Source of the DNA: Batkoa obscura
Taxonomy: Eukaryota; Entomophthoromycota; Entomophthoromycetes; Entomophthorales; Batkoaceae
Assembly: GCA_030770535.1 (NCBI GenBank)
Contig: JASVEC010000215.1
Location: forward strand, 1 to 30,847
DNA: 30,847 nucleotides
Direction of reading: 5' to 3'
Part shown: positions 1-10,453 of the stretch, in pieces
Layout of the letters: the number at the start of each line of letters is the position of its first letter
How positions within the stretch are numbered: position 1 is the first letter of the stretch
Notes under the pieces: model-generated
The model's input: the letters and a program-made list of their open reading frames with translations, nothing else
Database searches by the model: none
What the model was told of the DNA's origin: nothing
Position numbers and translations under genes: made by a program

Positions 1-14
1 TTACTGATCAACAT

Positions 15-116
15 TTGGGGGTGTTTTTTTTGATTTCATTACTTTTCCATTTTTTAAGCGCTATTTGAGTGGAATATTGTTAGTAAAATTCTTAAACACA
101 AAAAAACATCGCCATT
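15..116 (+). mobile_element. MITE copy 1 (family C, TATGGGG terminus)
   Basis: A roughly 100-bp non-coding element that opens with GGGGGTGTTTTTTT and closes with AAAAAAACATCGCC. It shares the core TTAAGCGCTATTTGAGTGG with the other copies in this window. The ends are somewhat decayed compared with the best copy at 13490-13594. No coding capacity. Confidence 0.7.
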
Positions 117-988
117 TCTTACATTTGTTTGAGATTATTAAATTCAGGAAGATATAAAAATTAAAGTTGAATGATAGCTAATAAAATTGAAAATAGTAAG
201 CTAATATAATAAATTATAACTTATTTAAAAATATTTTAATTATTTAGTAGCGATAATTACTCTTAAATATTATATTTATTTATACTCAATTATTGTAAAT
301 TTAATTATAGTTAAAATTTATATGAGTATGTTTTTATTAATGAAATCAAACTAATAATTTCAAAATTTTAAAGAGGAAATGAACAAAATATTAATAAAAA
401 AAATCTTATATCCTCATCAATTAGCTTTTAACTGAGGGTTGATTAATTATATAAGAACATAAAACTATATTTAGTAACACCTTAACTATTCATTATACTA
501 AGTGAGAAATACTTTTAATTATAACTGCAATTTCATTAAAAAAATGACATATTCACCTCAATTTTATTTCATTCTCTTAATTTAATTTTTTAAAATCCAG
601 TGCATTTGAATAATGCTGTCACTATAACTCCATTTTCAACTTGAAATTTAAAACAAATAGTGGTTTTAAGTTTTGTCAAATGATGCTATTGGATTTAAAA
701 ATTCTTAGGGTGTTAATAAATAACCAACGATATTTTAATTTATTAAATTTTCAATTTTAAAAATATAAACTTTATAAAGATTCAAAAACTTAAAACAACT
801 GTTGTTATTATTCCCAGTTAATAATTAGTAATGGTTTGACAATAAGAGAAAAGAGTATAAACAGATTATCATAAAAAAAGAGTTTCCACAAAATTTAAAA
901 TAAAATCTTCCAGCATAACTTGTGCTTGAGATTAAAATAAGATTAAAATAAATTTGAAAGCTTATCTACGATTTATTATTAATCCAAA
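117..988. other. AT-rich intergenic stretch, nothing recognised
   Basis: About 870 bases of low-complexity AT-rich DNA. I see no open frame of convincing length, no RNA gene and no clear copy of the repeat families found elsewhere in the window. Confidence 0.6.
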
Positions 989-1216
989 ATGCAAAAGCAT
1001 ATAACATCGTTTTTACATGGAGATTCTTATAAAAAACAAGAAGCTGCTTCTAGTCCACTTCATGAAGGTAAAATAAAGCTAAAGAACCTAATAGCAACTA
1101 AGGAGTCAAAAATAAGGAAAATATGGAGAGAATTGGGAATGGTCAAGAGAATTTACCAATCAATCGTTACTATACTAAATAGATCGTCTTTTATTGGCCA
1201 TAACATTAGAAACTGA
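989..1216 (+). CDS. Possible small hypothetical protein (75 aa)
   Basis: An open frame of 75 codons begins with ATG after an A-rich leader and ends at TGA. The predicted protein is basic, with many Lys and Arg and no membrane segment or motif I recognise. It lies about 225 bases upstream of the kinase gene on the same strand. It could equally be a chance frame or part of a long kinase leader. Nothing beyond the open frame supports it, so it is listed only as a candidate. Confidence 0.2.
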   Translation: MQKHITSFLHGDSYKKQEAASSPLHEGKIKLKNLIATKESKIRKIWRELGMVKRIYQSIVTILNRSSFIGHNIRN

Positions 1217-1410
1217 AACTTGCGCCTAAAATTGAATAATTAAGAAAATGTAGCTTGTGCCTAAGAGTGAGTAAGGGTGGCGGGTAGGAAAAATTCCCTA
1301 ATTTTTAAGTTTACTAAAGATTTCTCTTTTTTAATATTATTTTTAAAATTAATAAATATTGAAAATTTATTTTTAATAATCAAAAATAAAAATCAATTAA
1401 TAGTATCCAT

Positions 1411-1418
1411 TATATAAA
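1411..1418 (+). promoter_or_regulatory. Candidate TATA box of the kinase gene
   Basis: TATATAAA lies about 30 bases before the kinase ATG. The start context is CCACCATGTCC, which is Kozak-like. The short distance would give a very short leader, so the real transcription start may lie elsewhere. Confidence 0.3.
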
Positions 1419-1441
1419 AAGAGTATTAAGTTTCATCCACC

Positions 1442-3885
1442 ATGTCCTTATCTGGAGGCAAAAAGTTAAAGTCGATTTATTCAGTCAATGATTTGAGCAA
1501 TCATTTTAAAAAGAATTCGAATAGTAATAGTAGTAATAATACGATTGATAATGGGCATTCAACAGGGGTGTTATATGGTAGTATGTCTTCTAAATTTCGA
1601 AATTTTTTTCGACTAAATCAAAAAAAGTCAGTGTCTAACTTTAATAAGAATGAATCTTTAACTACAATAGTTCAATCCAATGATATGGATAAATTTAATA
1701 GTATTAAAATTACTACTACAGAAGAGGAGAATGGAGTGTATTTAAATGGTAATTCTACGCAGCAGAACAAGGTCCCAAGGAGATGTAAATCGGATAATTT
1801 ACTGATCAAAAACACGGATTTGTTTAAAGAGAGAAGCAATGTGAACCCAACTTCTTCCCCTACAGCGAGAACCTATTCATCTAATTCTATTAAGGTTAAA
1901 TCATTAAATGTTAAACCTAGTTCATTTAAGACTATTAAATTGCTGGGTAAAGGGGATGTAGGTAAAGTTTATTTAGTGAAACATAAACTTACGGACAAGC
2001 TGTATGCTTTGAAAGGTAATTTTGAATATTGAATGTGAAAGAATGTTAATGACTAATTTATTTTTTAGTATTATCGAAGAAAGAAATGTTAAAGAGAAAT
2101 AAAGTGAAAAGGGCACTGGCTGAACAAGTAACTCAAATATGATTAAAAGAGAATTAAGGAATTAATATTCAATTTTGAAGGAAATTTTAGCTTCCGCTAA
2201 TCATCCATTTATTGTTACATTATACCATTCTTTTCAAAGCGAGAATCATTTATATTTATGTATGGAACATTGTCTTGGTGGTGAGTTCTTTAGAGGTAAT
2301 TAAAATTGACCATTTGATACATATGTGATGAATATTAATACACTTTTTTGTTTAGTTTTACAATCAAGACCTGGGAAATGTATTTCTGGTAAGTTATATT
2401 AAGGAGTATGTATTATATAGAGATATTAATATCTAAATTATTATAGAGGATGAAGCTAAATTTTATGCAGCTGAAGTTACCTGTGGTAAGTTAGATTGAT
2501 AACTGGAGATTTTGAATACAAATTAATTGAATTTTTTAGCACTTGAATATTTACATTTAATGGGCTTTATTTATCGTGATTTAAAACCAGAAAGTAAAAC
2601 AGAAGATTTAAAATGAGTTTAAGTTGATATTAAATATTTATTAGATATTTTATTACATCAATCTGGTCATATTATGCTCACAGGTAGGATTTAGTTTGAA
2701 GAAACATTAAAATGGATGATATTAATATTAATTATAGATTTTGATTTATCAAAACAAACATTTCCTATCGGAGAACCTTCAGTGATAAAAAGTTCCTTTA
2801 CCTTTTCTGTATGCTTATAGGTTATATTGTTATTGAAGATAACTAACATATATTCATAGTTAAGACATAATGATCTCCCACCAGCATTAGATACCAAATC
2901 TTGCACAGGTCATTTTAGAACTAATTCATTTGTTGGTACCGAAGGTGAATTGAGTTATAGTTACAATTATATAATGACTAACTTTAGTAATAGAATACAT
3001 CGCACCTGAAGTTATTAAGGGTACTGGACATACAAGGTTAGTAAAACATTAAATTACTTAAAAGAATAAAATAATTAAACGATTTTATTTAGTGCGGTTG
3101 ATTGGTGGACGTTAGGAATCTTATTATATGAAATGATCGTAAGGAGTTTTTTTATAATACAAAGTTAAATTAATAATGATTTAAAAGTATGGCACAACCC
3201 CATTTAAAGGACCTAACAGGAATGCTACGTTTGCAAAAATACTCAAAAGTGACGTTTCTTTTCCAATAACACCTCAAGGAAAGAATGTAATTTATAAGTT
3301 TTAATTGTTAATTAATTTTTATTAATAGTTTTTTAGTTAACTAGGTAGATATAATTTAAAAAAACGAAAGATTAATATATTAATAAATCTTAAATTTAGT
3401 AATTGTAAATCAATTATTAAGAAGTTATTATATAAAGATGAATATCGAAGGTTAGGAAGTAAAGCAGGAGCTTCAGATGTTAAAGTGCATCCTTTCTTTA
3501 AATCACTAAACTTTGCTTTATTAAGAAATATGGTACCCCCCATAGTACCACCACAAACGATAACGGAATTAGATCGAAGTCAAAATTCAAGTTCACCAAA
3601 TCAAACAACAAAAAGAAATGGGGAAACAAATTCATTAGATATTGAAAAAGAAAAACTCATGTTGGATCCATTAAATAGTAATCCATTTAGTAATTTTAAT
3701 TCAGGTAAAATTATATTATATTGTATAAGTTAAACATAGGAAGTTGATTGGTTTGTTTTTTAGTTACGTTGACACATGAAGGAGATGAAAATGAAGTTGA
3801 AAGTGAAAATGAAGGTGAGGAGGAGGATGCACTTAGTATTGAAGATGATGATGATGATGATGAGTTTTTTGATGCGTTATCATAA
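1442..3885 (+). CDS. FPK1: AGC Ser/Thr kinase, nrc-2 / Fpk1 (flippase kinase) type, 14 exons
   Basis: Likely phosphorylates lipid flippases and controls membrane asymmetry and polarised growth, as Fpk1/Kin82 and nrc-2 do. My exon model is 1442-2015, 2069-2127, 2181-2295, 2356-2388, 2447-2485, 2540-2593, 2645-2683, 2738-2808, 2860-2944, 2994-3036, 3093-3138, 3188-3286, 3371-3704 and 3764-3885, giving 570 aa with all phases consistent. Residues 1-160 are Ser/Asn-rich. The glycine loop [12 protein letters not shown] starts at 168, the ATP-binding Lys is 191, YRDLKPEN has its catalytic Asp at 287, and the metal-binding motif is DFDLSK (305-310) instead of DFG, a hallmark of this subfamily. GTEEYIAPE and the C-tail hydrophobic motif FSNFNS follow, then an acidic tail with six Asp in a row. 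The acceptor of exon 13 is the least certain junction, because TTTAG at 3399 does not keep frame while AAAG at 3370 does. Confidence 0.88.
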
Positions 3886-4305
3886 TTTTAAAAATCAATT
3901 TGATTATTTTTTAAAAATTGAAAAGTTTTAATCTCTCTTCTCTGGTTTTAATTTACTCTTATTCTCCTATCTCTATTATCACCTTCTCTCCTCTCATCTT
4001 CTCCACTTCTTTTTTTTTCTTACTCTTGATTTGAGTCACCCACCCTACCTACTCCTATGCTCGGTTTATATTATTGATTTACTATTTTTTCATTAAATTT
4101 TTTTGAGTTTTTGAAATTAACTTTCTGAGATCCAAAATTGTTTTTTCATCAAAAGCATTAATATTTATAAGAGTATAAAAAAACAATAATAATAAAAAGA
4201 CCAAATTAGTAACTTATCTGTTGAGATATGAATCTTCTGTTTATGAAATGTATAAAAATATCCATATATTAATTTATAATACCAAATCAAAGCTAGATTA
4301 AATGC
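3886..4305. other. 3' flank of kinase with pyrimidine-rich tract
   Basis: After the stop the + strand is strongly CT-rich from about 3930 to 4060, with repeated TCTC, CTTCT and CCTA words. It then returns to ordinary AT-rich sequence. It probably holds the kinase 3' UTR and polyadenylation region. No gene is visible. Confidence 0.5.
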
Positions 4306-4412
4306 ATTTGGGGACGTATTCTTGTATTTAAGAATTTTATTGACAACTTTTCCGTTCAAACAGCGTTTAGAAGACGGAAAAAGCGATGAAAGCCAAAAAC
4401 ACCCCCCTATTT
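4306..4412 (-). mobile_element. MITE copy 2 (family C)
   Basis: Reverse-orientation copy. It opens TTTGGGGACGTATT and closes AAAAACACCCCCCTAT, with the core TTCAAACAGCGTTTAGAAGACGG in between. The terminal repeats are recognisable but imperfect. It sits between the kinase and the decayed transcription-factor gene. Confidence 0.75.
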
Positions 4413-4585
4413 GATGTTTACTTTTAGTATTTTATAATATTAATTTTAGCAGAATCAATGAGGATGATTTATAACTAACTATTGAAATTTTATTTTTAAT
4501 AAAACTAGTTGCATTTAGATGCCTTTATTTTTTTAACTTGCCATCAATTTCTTTTATAATATAAATTAAAATACCCGTATATGAT

Positions 4586-6290
4586 TCATAAATTTGACAT
4601 AAATCGACCCTTAAATACTAACTGATTAAGCATTACTTTATTAAAATATGAAAGCTGATTAATCGTTAATACTAAATGATCTGACAATTCATAATTCCCA
4701 AGGATACTCCTAATAGAATCCAAAGTAAATTTTGCTTGGTTTAAAATCCTCCTATTTTTATGCTTTTTTAACAGATTCAATTTTTCTATCACCCTTAAAT
4801 CATGAACTTGACTTTGTTTGCATAACTAAATAATTATTATTTTTGAAATCCAAGACGTTAAGACAAAAGTAAACACCATATACCATTTGATTTAAATAAG
4901 ACAACTCATAGTTATGGTAAAATTGAATCTTATCACTCTCGGGAGTAAGTTTAATAAATGATATATTTTTAGTTACACCTAAGCAAATATCTCTCCAAAA
5001 AGCTTTCAATAATTCTATCAGAAGTTTTGTGTAATGATCATATTCCATGTTTAAGAAAAGGGATTGGTTTTAGGTAGATTAATATTGAAGGACAATGTAA
5101 ATAAATAATATTTGTTTGTTATATAATATAAAGACAACAATACAAATTAGACCTACAATCATCATCTGAATTATTGTCAAATTAATAGCTTAGATTGAAG
5201 TTTAAGATGAATGTTAAATAAAAGTTAAGATCCTCTGGAACTAGTTTTAATTTATCGACTACTATTTTGAACCAATCTTTTTGATTATGTTTTAATTTGG
5301 CTCTATATATATAAATTACTATTTTTCTATTAACTTCCGCTACATTCTCTATAACTGCGCTTTTCAACTATTCACTGCCGAATCTCCTTTTTACTAAGGA
5401 TTTAAATTTAGATCTACCTACTTTTTTAGGTTCTTTAACATATAACAATAGTTCTCAAATGTCGAATCGAATCAATGGAAAGCTAAGTATGGTGGAGCAA
5501 AATGTAAGATAATTTACATACAGTGAATTCCAGAGTTTGGCTTCTTTTTTGAAATTATTGGAATTGACAGGCTAATTATCACAACTCCCATTATTTAATC
5601 ATTCCGCCATTCTTATAGCAGAACCAAAACAAAGCTTAGATCTGACGTGATCAAAATGTTATCCTAACATATACTAGCAGTCCGATTGCTATAATATTGC
5701 TGTAAGTAGGTGAAGAATGAGCTAATAGTAAGAGTTCATTTTTTTCTAAACAGTTACTATATAAATGTCTATAAAGAATCCCATTGTGAGGAAGTATAAA
5801 TCTTTTCAGCATTACTAAATATACACAAAATAACAAAGGCTTTTATTTGGATCAATGTATTCATTCGAATTGCCAAACTATAACTTATAATAGTCAATTA
5901 ATTTGGTGAAAACTTCTCGTCCTCACTCTAAAAACATAGCATATTTTCAACAATATTTTTTAGAATCCTATTATTTGCAGCAACATTGTGTCCGTTTGAA
6001 TTGCTGAAATTAGATTACTCTAGTGTAGCCAATTCTGTTTTGTTCTTGTAAACGATTATCTCTGACTTATACTCAGTCAAACCTATATTTTTTGTATTTG
6101 ATTTCAAAATATAATTAATCCATCTTGAGTATTCTAGATTTTAATTAGCATTATTTGTTTAATATAAAATTACCATTAGTTAATGCTCTTAAATACTTAT
6201 TACTTATATCCGCTATATCTTTAATGCTATTTATTAATGTAAAAAGTTCGCCAAGTTTCATTTTAATAACAGTTGTATGACTCCTTATCC
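4586..6290 (-). pseudogene. Decayed fungal-type (zinc-cluster family) transcription factor
   Basis: Several short open pieces on the minus strand line up in the order expected for a fungal-specific transcription-factor protein. From N to C these are a Lys/Ile-rich stretch near 6265-6180, a segment reading HNGILYRHLYS then LLLLAHSSPTYS (5651-5850), FGSAIRMAE (about 5600-5650), RAKLKHNQKDWF then LVPEDLNFYL (5182-5367), FWRDICLGVTKNISF then NNNYLVMQTKSSS (4800-5048), and KKHKNRR then AKFTLDSIRSIL (4586-4792). The words SAIRMA, LPEDL-like and NNYLVxQxK are typical of the middle-homology region of Zn2Cys6 regulators. Multiple stops and frame changes separate the pieces and no GT-AG introns restore them all, so it is read as a pseudogene. 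I find no Cys6 zinc cluster. Family assignment is by remembered motif pattern only. Confidence 0.5.
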
Positions 6291-6409
6291 TTTGGCCTTT
6301 ATTTTGGGTTTTAACTTCTATTCTTTATAAAGTAGCTAAGCAGTTTTGTTCAAAATCAACTTTCAATGTTGATAAATTTTTGAAACAAAAATTGAACATC
6401 AACTTTTAA

Positions 6410-7741
6410 ATGAATTTGACTTTTGATAATTTACCAGACCTTGTTTTAATCGAAATATTCCATCAATGTACTCCAGTTAGTTTATTTGGACTTGCTCTTT
6501 TAAATAAAAGGATCTATAATATAGTTTTTGAAGTGATACGATCAAACTTTGAATGGAATATATATGAGAAATGTGGAGGCGAATACAAAAGATTACAAAA
6601 GCAATTCATCAAAAATAATATTAATAAAGTTAAGAGTTTATCTATTTATAACGTTGATAGTTTAAAGCTATTGGATTCATGCTCTAATGTGAAAAAAATC
6701 AACTTGAATGCTTTTGTGGCGTTACCCCACTGGGATGAGATTATTGTTTCGAACAAGTTATTAATGTTGACAAATCTAAAAGTCACATTAAAAGTAACAG
6801 ATTATGATAAATTTGTAAGCATATTTAAAGATATACTACACAATATTGTGAATTTTGAAGTTTATATTGAAGAGTTTTACTTGGCTAAATTCATAGAGAT
6901 TTTAAATCCATACAAACTGAAATGTCTGAAAGTTGAATCAATGTGTCTCAATTTGAATGAATTAGAGATATTTAAAGGAAGATTTGTAAAATTAGGAGCA
7001 TTACAACTTTATGGATATGAAATTAAGATACCAACTGGTTTTAAAGATGAATCTAGTTTCCAATCTCTTAAAAAATTAAATATCGTTGGGAGTCCATCAC
7101 ATAATTTTAAATTAGATTACTTGGGAGACTTGGGAATGATAACATTGCTAAATATAAACTTACTGGGATTTGAGCATGACTTGATTCTATTTAAGGATTC
7201 ATCAAAGTCCAAAGTCCAAACTTTAAAGTTAAGGGAGTGTATAAATTTTAATTTAAACAATGTATCAGATATGCCTTTGCTGAAAAAAGTATCTATACAT
7301 GGAAACGAGTTATTTATGATTATGATAGAAGACGTTTTGCCGCGATCTAATATTCGGATCTTTGAGGCACGTGAACTATACTATCCTGAAGTCAGATACT
7401 TGACCAAACAAAGCGATAGCTTAATTAATAATTATTCCTATTTAAGTAACTATAAAGAAGAGTTAAAGCTTAATATATCGATTATATCTAAATCTGTGAT
7501 GGAATTTACTATTAAATCCTCTTGTATCACCTTTCAAAGCTTTTTCAATACTATAAAGTCTTTCCCAAATCTCACACTAGTAAAATGTAATTTAGGGTGC
7601 ATTTATGACGAAGACTGTAAGGTCGACAATAACCAATCGTTTTATTTTCAGATCTCAAAATCTTTTGATATAAATCATGATACTTTAATACTCAAAAGGC
7701 TATCTGTGGTTCCGTTAGTTAGACTCGAGGAGGTATATTAG
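6410..7741 (+). CDS. F-box protein, substrate adaptor of SCF ubiquitin ligase (443 aa)
   Basis: A single uninterrupted frame of 443 codons. Residues 5-45 form an F-box: LPDLVLIEIF followed by LFGLALLNKRIYNIV, the hydrophobic pattern that binds Skp1. The rest is Leu/Ile/Asn-rich with recurring KSLSIYNV, KLNIVG and LKLREC-like segments every 20-30 residues, suggesting degenerate leucine-rich repeats that would bind a target protein. No cysteine cluster or membrane segment is visible. It has no intron, unlike most neighbours, which is common for lineage-expanded fungal F-box genes. The ATG follows a short A/T leader. The neighbouring pseudogene on the opposite strand ends about 120 bases upstream. 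The target protein cannot be told from sequence. Confidence 0.75.
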   Translation: MNLTFDNLPDLVLIEIFHQCTPVSLFGLALLNKRIYNIVFEVIRSNFEWNIYEKCGGEYKRLQKQFIKNNINKVKSLSIYNVDSLKLLDSCSNVKKINLNAFVALPHWDEIIVSNKLLMLTNLKVTLKVTDYDKFVSIFKDILHNIVNFEVYIEEFYLAKFIEILNPYKLKCLKVESMCLNLNELEIFKGRFVKLGALQLYGYEIKIPTGFKDESSFQSLKKLNIVGSPSHNFKLDYLGDLGMITLLNINLLGFEHDLILFKDSSKSKVQTLKLRECINFNLNNVSDMPLLKKVSIHGNELFMIMIEDVLPRSNIRIFEARELYYPEVRYLTKQSDSLINNYSYLSNYKEELKLNISIISKSVMEFTIKSSCITFQSFFNTIKSFPNLTLVKCNLGCIYDEDCKVDNNQSFYFQISKSFDINHDTLILKRLSVVPLVRLEEVY

Positions 7742-8792
7742 GCTATTATAGCCTATTGCTTTACTTTCAAATATTCATATATACTAGCGTAGTATCTTAT
7801 TAAGATGTAATACTAGAATAATACTTTATAATGGATTTAATAAAATAAATATAAATACTATCTAAACTACGTATTACTTTAACAATTTAATTAAATCGGA
7901 GAGTTGATTCAAAATGAGCTATTCATTTTTAATGTGTTGCTATTCAAAAATATCAAATTAACAAAAATCAAGGATTTGTAAAAAAACTCAATAAATTCCT
8001 GGATAAGATAAACCCTTGGATATTGTTAAAAATACACCTTCAAAGCTGCTTTAACCAGAGATATTTATTCTATGCTTTATATACAAATAAAGTTGATTTT
8101 AAAAATAGATTTATTTGTTAGCCAATAAATTTTTGTAGAGTAAAATATTCTTTTAGCAGAATTTTACTAGTTTTAAAACCATAGCATTACTCATCCATTG
8201 CTGTTATCTTTAAGTGCAAAAAGTTATTAATAGTGATTATGTTAAATATACAAATAAAATTTAAATTTATATACCACAAAACTTTATATTTTCATGATAT
8301 TTAAAAAAGTAAATAGCAAATAATAAGATTATTACATGCTTTAGAATTACAACCTAGTTTTATTATTTGCTGCTACAAAATTAGTTTATACAATACAACT
8401 AATGTAAGAACCATTTCAAATCAAACTTTAAGATCAAATTCCAAACAACTGAAATTAAAGCAAAAACGCAGTAGTAAAAATGAATATTTCAAAAGCTTCC
8501 AATAAAAAATAAAATCTTTAAAGTTGCTTTTAATGAACCAATTAAACCCACTTTTATCTTATCGCATTCATCTAAAAACATTAATATTTCATATTTGAAA
8601 TAACTTTACTAACCTTTTCTCCTTACCTTTATCTTTTTTTCTCTTTGCTCTTAAAGAGCATTTATCAATGTAAGATATTTTATACTAAAGAACAATCACG
8701 TTTATTCATTTTTGAACTCAATTTATCAATCTGAACTAAAACTATTATTTCCAGTTTTTAGAAAAGTTTAACATTACCTCATTTCTCCTCAA
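7742..8792. other. Intergenic region upstream of the KH gene
   Basis: About 1.05 kb of AT-rich DNA with no recognised gene or repeat copy. A pyrimidine-rich stretch at 8610-8660 (CCTTTTCTCCTTACC and TTTTTCTCTTTGC) lies about 150 bases before the KH gene start and is a plausible core promoter region. Confidence 0.5.
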
Positions 8793-10062
8793 ATGACAGA
8801 TAACCCCACCTCCCTCAACAACCAAGAAGCCAATAGATCTAACGGTAAAAGTACTAAAAATCATGACATTAACTCGTAAGGCTTTTAATTGTATACTTGA
8901 ATTTATTAAATACATTTAGCGATTCTGACGAAAGAGGCTCAAAAAATGGCTTAACCATCCGCGCACTTGTATCATCAAAAGAAGCAGGTGTTATTATTGG
9001 AAAAGGCGGAAAGAACGTTACTGATATTAGAGATGCTACAGGCGCTCGCGCTGGCGTTTCTAAAGTTATTCAGGGTGTTCCAACCAGAGTTCTTTCAATT
9101 AGCGGTACCTTAGATTCAATTTCCCAAGTAAATTTATTTGAGCTATTTGTAATTATATTTTATTAATGTTTTAGGCATATGGTAGAGTTGCGAAAGCACT
9201 TATTGAAAGTGTTGATTCTTCTCCTGAAGCCTCAACTAACCTTAAAGCTGGTACTAATACAACTTCAGTCCGTATTCTCATTTCACATAGTATTATGGGC
9301 TCAGTTATTGGGAAGCAAGGAACAAAGATCAAAGCTATGCAAGAAGTATCTGGTACTCGCATGATTGCTACCAAAGAAATGCTTGGACAAAGTACTGAAA
9401 GAGTTGTTGAAATACATGGTAACCCAGATTCTATTGTTACTGCTATGTTTGAAATCGGAAAGTGTATTTTGGCAGATTTCGACAAAACGCAAAACACTGT
9501 TTTATACAATCCTTCACAAAGATTAACCCAACCTGTGCAGCCAACTGGATTCTATCCTAATTTTCAATCAACCTTTCAGCCTCCTATAAACGGTGGAGAA
9601 TACAATTATCTTCATGGTGCTCCACGCTTCCTCTCAAACCCTAGATTTGAAAATCATATACCACATCCACATGTACAACCTCATATTAACCCTGCCATCC
9701 AAGCTCTACCACATCATTCCTCTCTAGCCCCAATGGGCTTAGGTCCAGCAATCCCAACGATTCCAACGATTCCGTCGTCTCCTTTAGTTACAAAAAAACT
9801 TAGTATAGCTTCTGATATGGTTGGGTGTGTTATTGGTAAACATGGCTCAAAAATTGCCGAGATCCGCCGCCTTTCAAGTGCCAAGATTAGCATTGCTAAA
9901 GAAGCAGAATCAGATACTAACACACGTCTTTTTACGATTTATGGTACTGCAGAAGCCAATGAGACAGCCATATATCTTATTTATGCTCAATTAGAAGCTG
10001 AAAAGGAACGCCGTGCTTCACATCCATTAGCTGATGGCAAGAATGGCAATTTAGCTAAATAA
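8793..10062 (+). CDS. rnc1: Three-KH-domain RNA-binding protein, Rnc1 / Pbp2 type
   Basis: Binds single-stranded pyrimidine-rich RNA and is expected to control mRNA stability or localisation, as fission-yeast Rnc1 and budding-yeast Pbp2 do. Three exons, 8793-8875, 8920-9127 and 9175-10062, give 392 aa with consistent phases. KH1 spans about residues 38-100 with its loop GKGG at 55-58, KH2 about 126-195 with GKQG at 143-146, and KH3 about 303-370 with GKHG at 318-321. A Pro/His/Asn-rich linker (about 215-300) separates KH2 from KH3, as in PCBP-type proteins. Length matches Rnc1 (about 400 aa). The ATG at 8793 is chosen because it is the first in frame and its exon splices in phase into KH1. 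Codon use here is richer in GC than in the surroundings, suggesting good expression. Confidence 0.88.
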
Positions 10063-10453
10063 AAAGGACACATGGTTGCCCCCCTACTATGCTTTTTTGA
10101 GTTTTTAGAAATCAAGCTTCAAACGATGAGCTTAGAAGTTATTCGCAGTTTTATTTTTATTTTTTTTATATTGAAAATAAAGTATTGTCTTCTTTAGTTA
10201 CCTTTGCTACCATAAAGTTTATAATAATCTAAAAGGTATATTGAATAATTATTACAAACATATCTATTAAATTAAAACCTTTCCACACTAAAATGTTATC
10301 AAAATAGTTAATTTATAAATTATGTTTTAATGAAAAGTTTAAAATTATTTAAATTTATTACTTAGTAAATTAGATGGAGTATATGATTAACTATAATTTT
10401 TAATGAAAAAATACTGTTAAAAATTCAAGTTAATATGAGAATAATAATCAGTT
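10063..10453. other. Shared 3' intergenic region between convergent genes
   Basis: The KH gene and the epimerase gene end toward each other here. GAAAATAAAGTATTG near 10170 is a candidate polyadenylation signal for the KH transcript. No other feature is visible. Confidence 0.5.

Noticed and set aside
2691-2906. 71-codon minus-strand frame inside the kinase gene
   Set aside because: It lies antisense to kinase exons 8 and 9 and has no motif of its own.
4165-4359. 64-codon minus-strand frame between kinase and pseudogene
   Set aside because: AT-rich, Tyr/Phe-rich chance frame that runs partly through MITE copy 2.
9171-9509. 112-codon minus-strand frame over the KH gene
   Set aside because: It is the shadow of the KH2 coding exon, whose three-domain order is unambiguous on the other strand.
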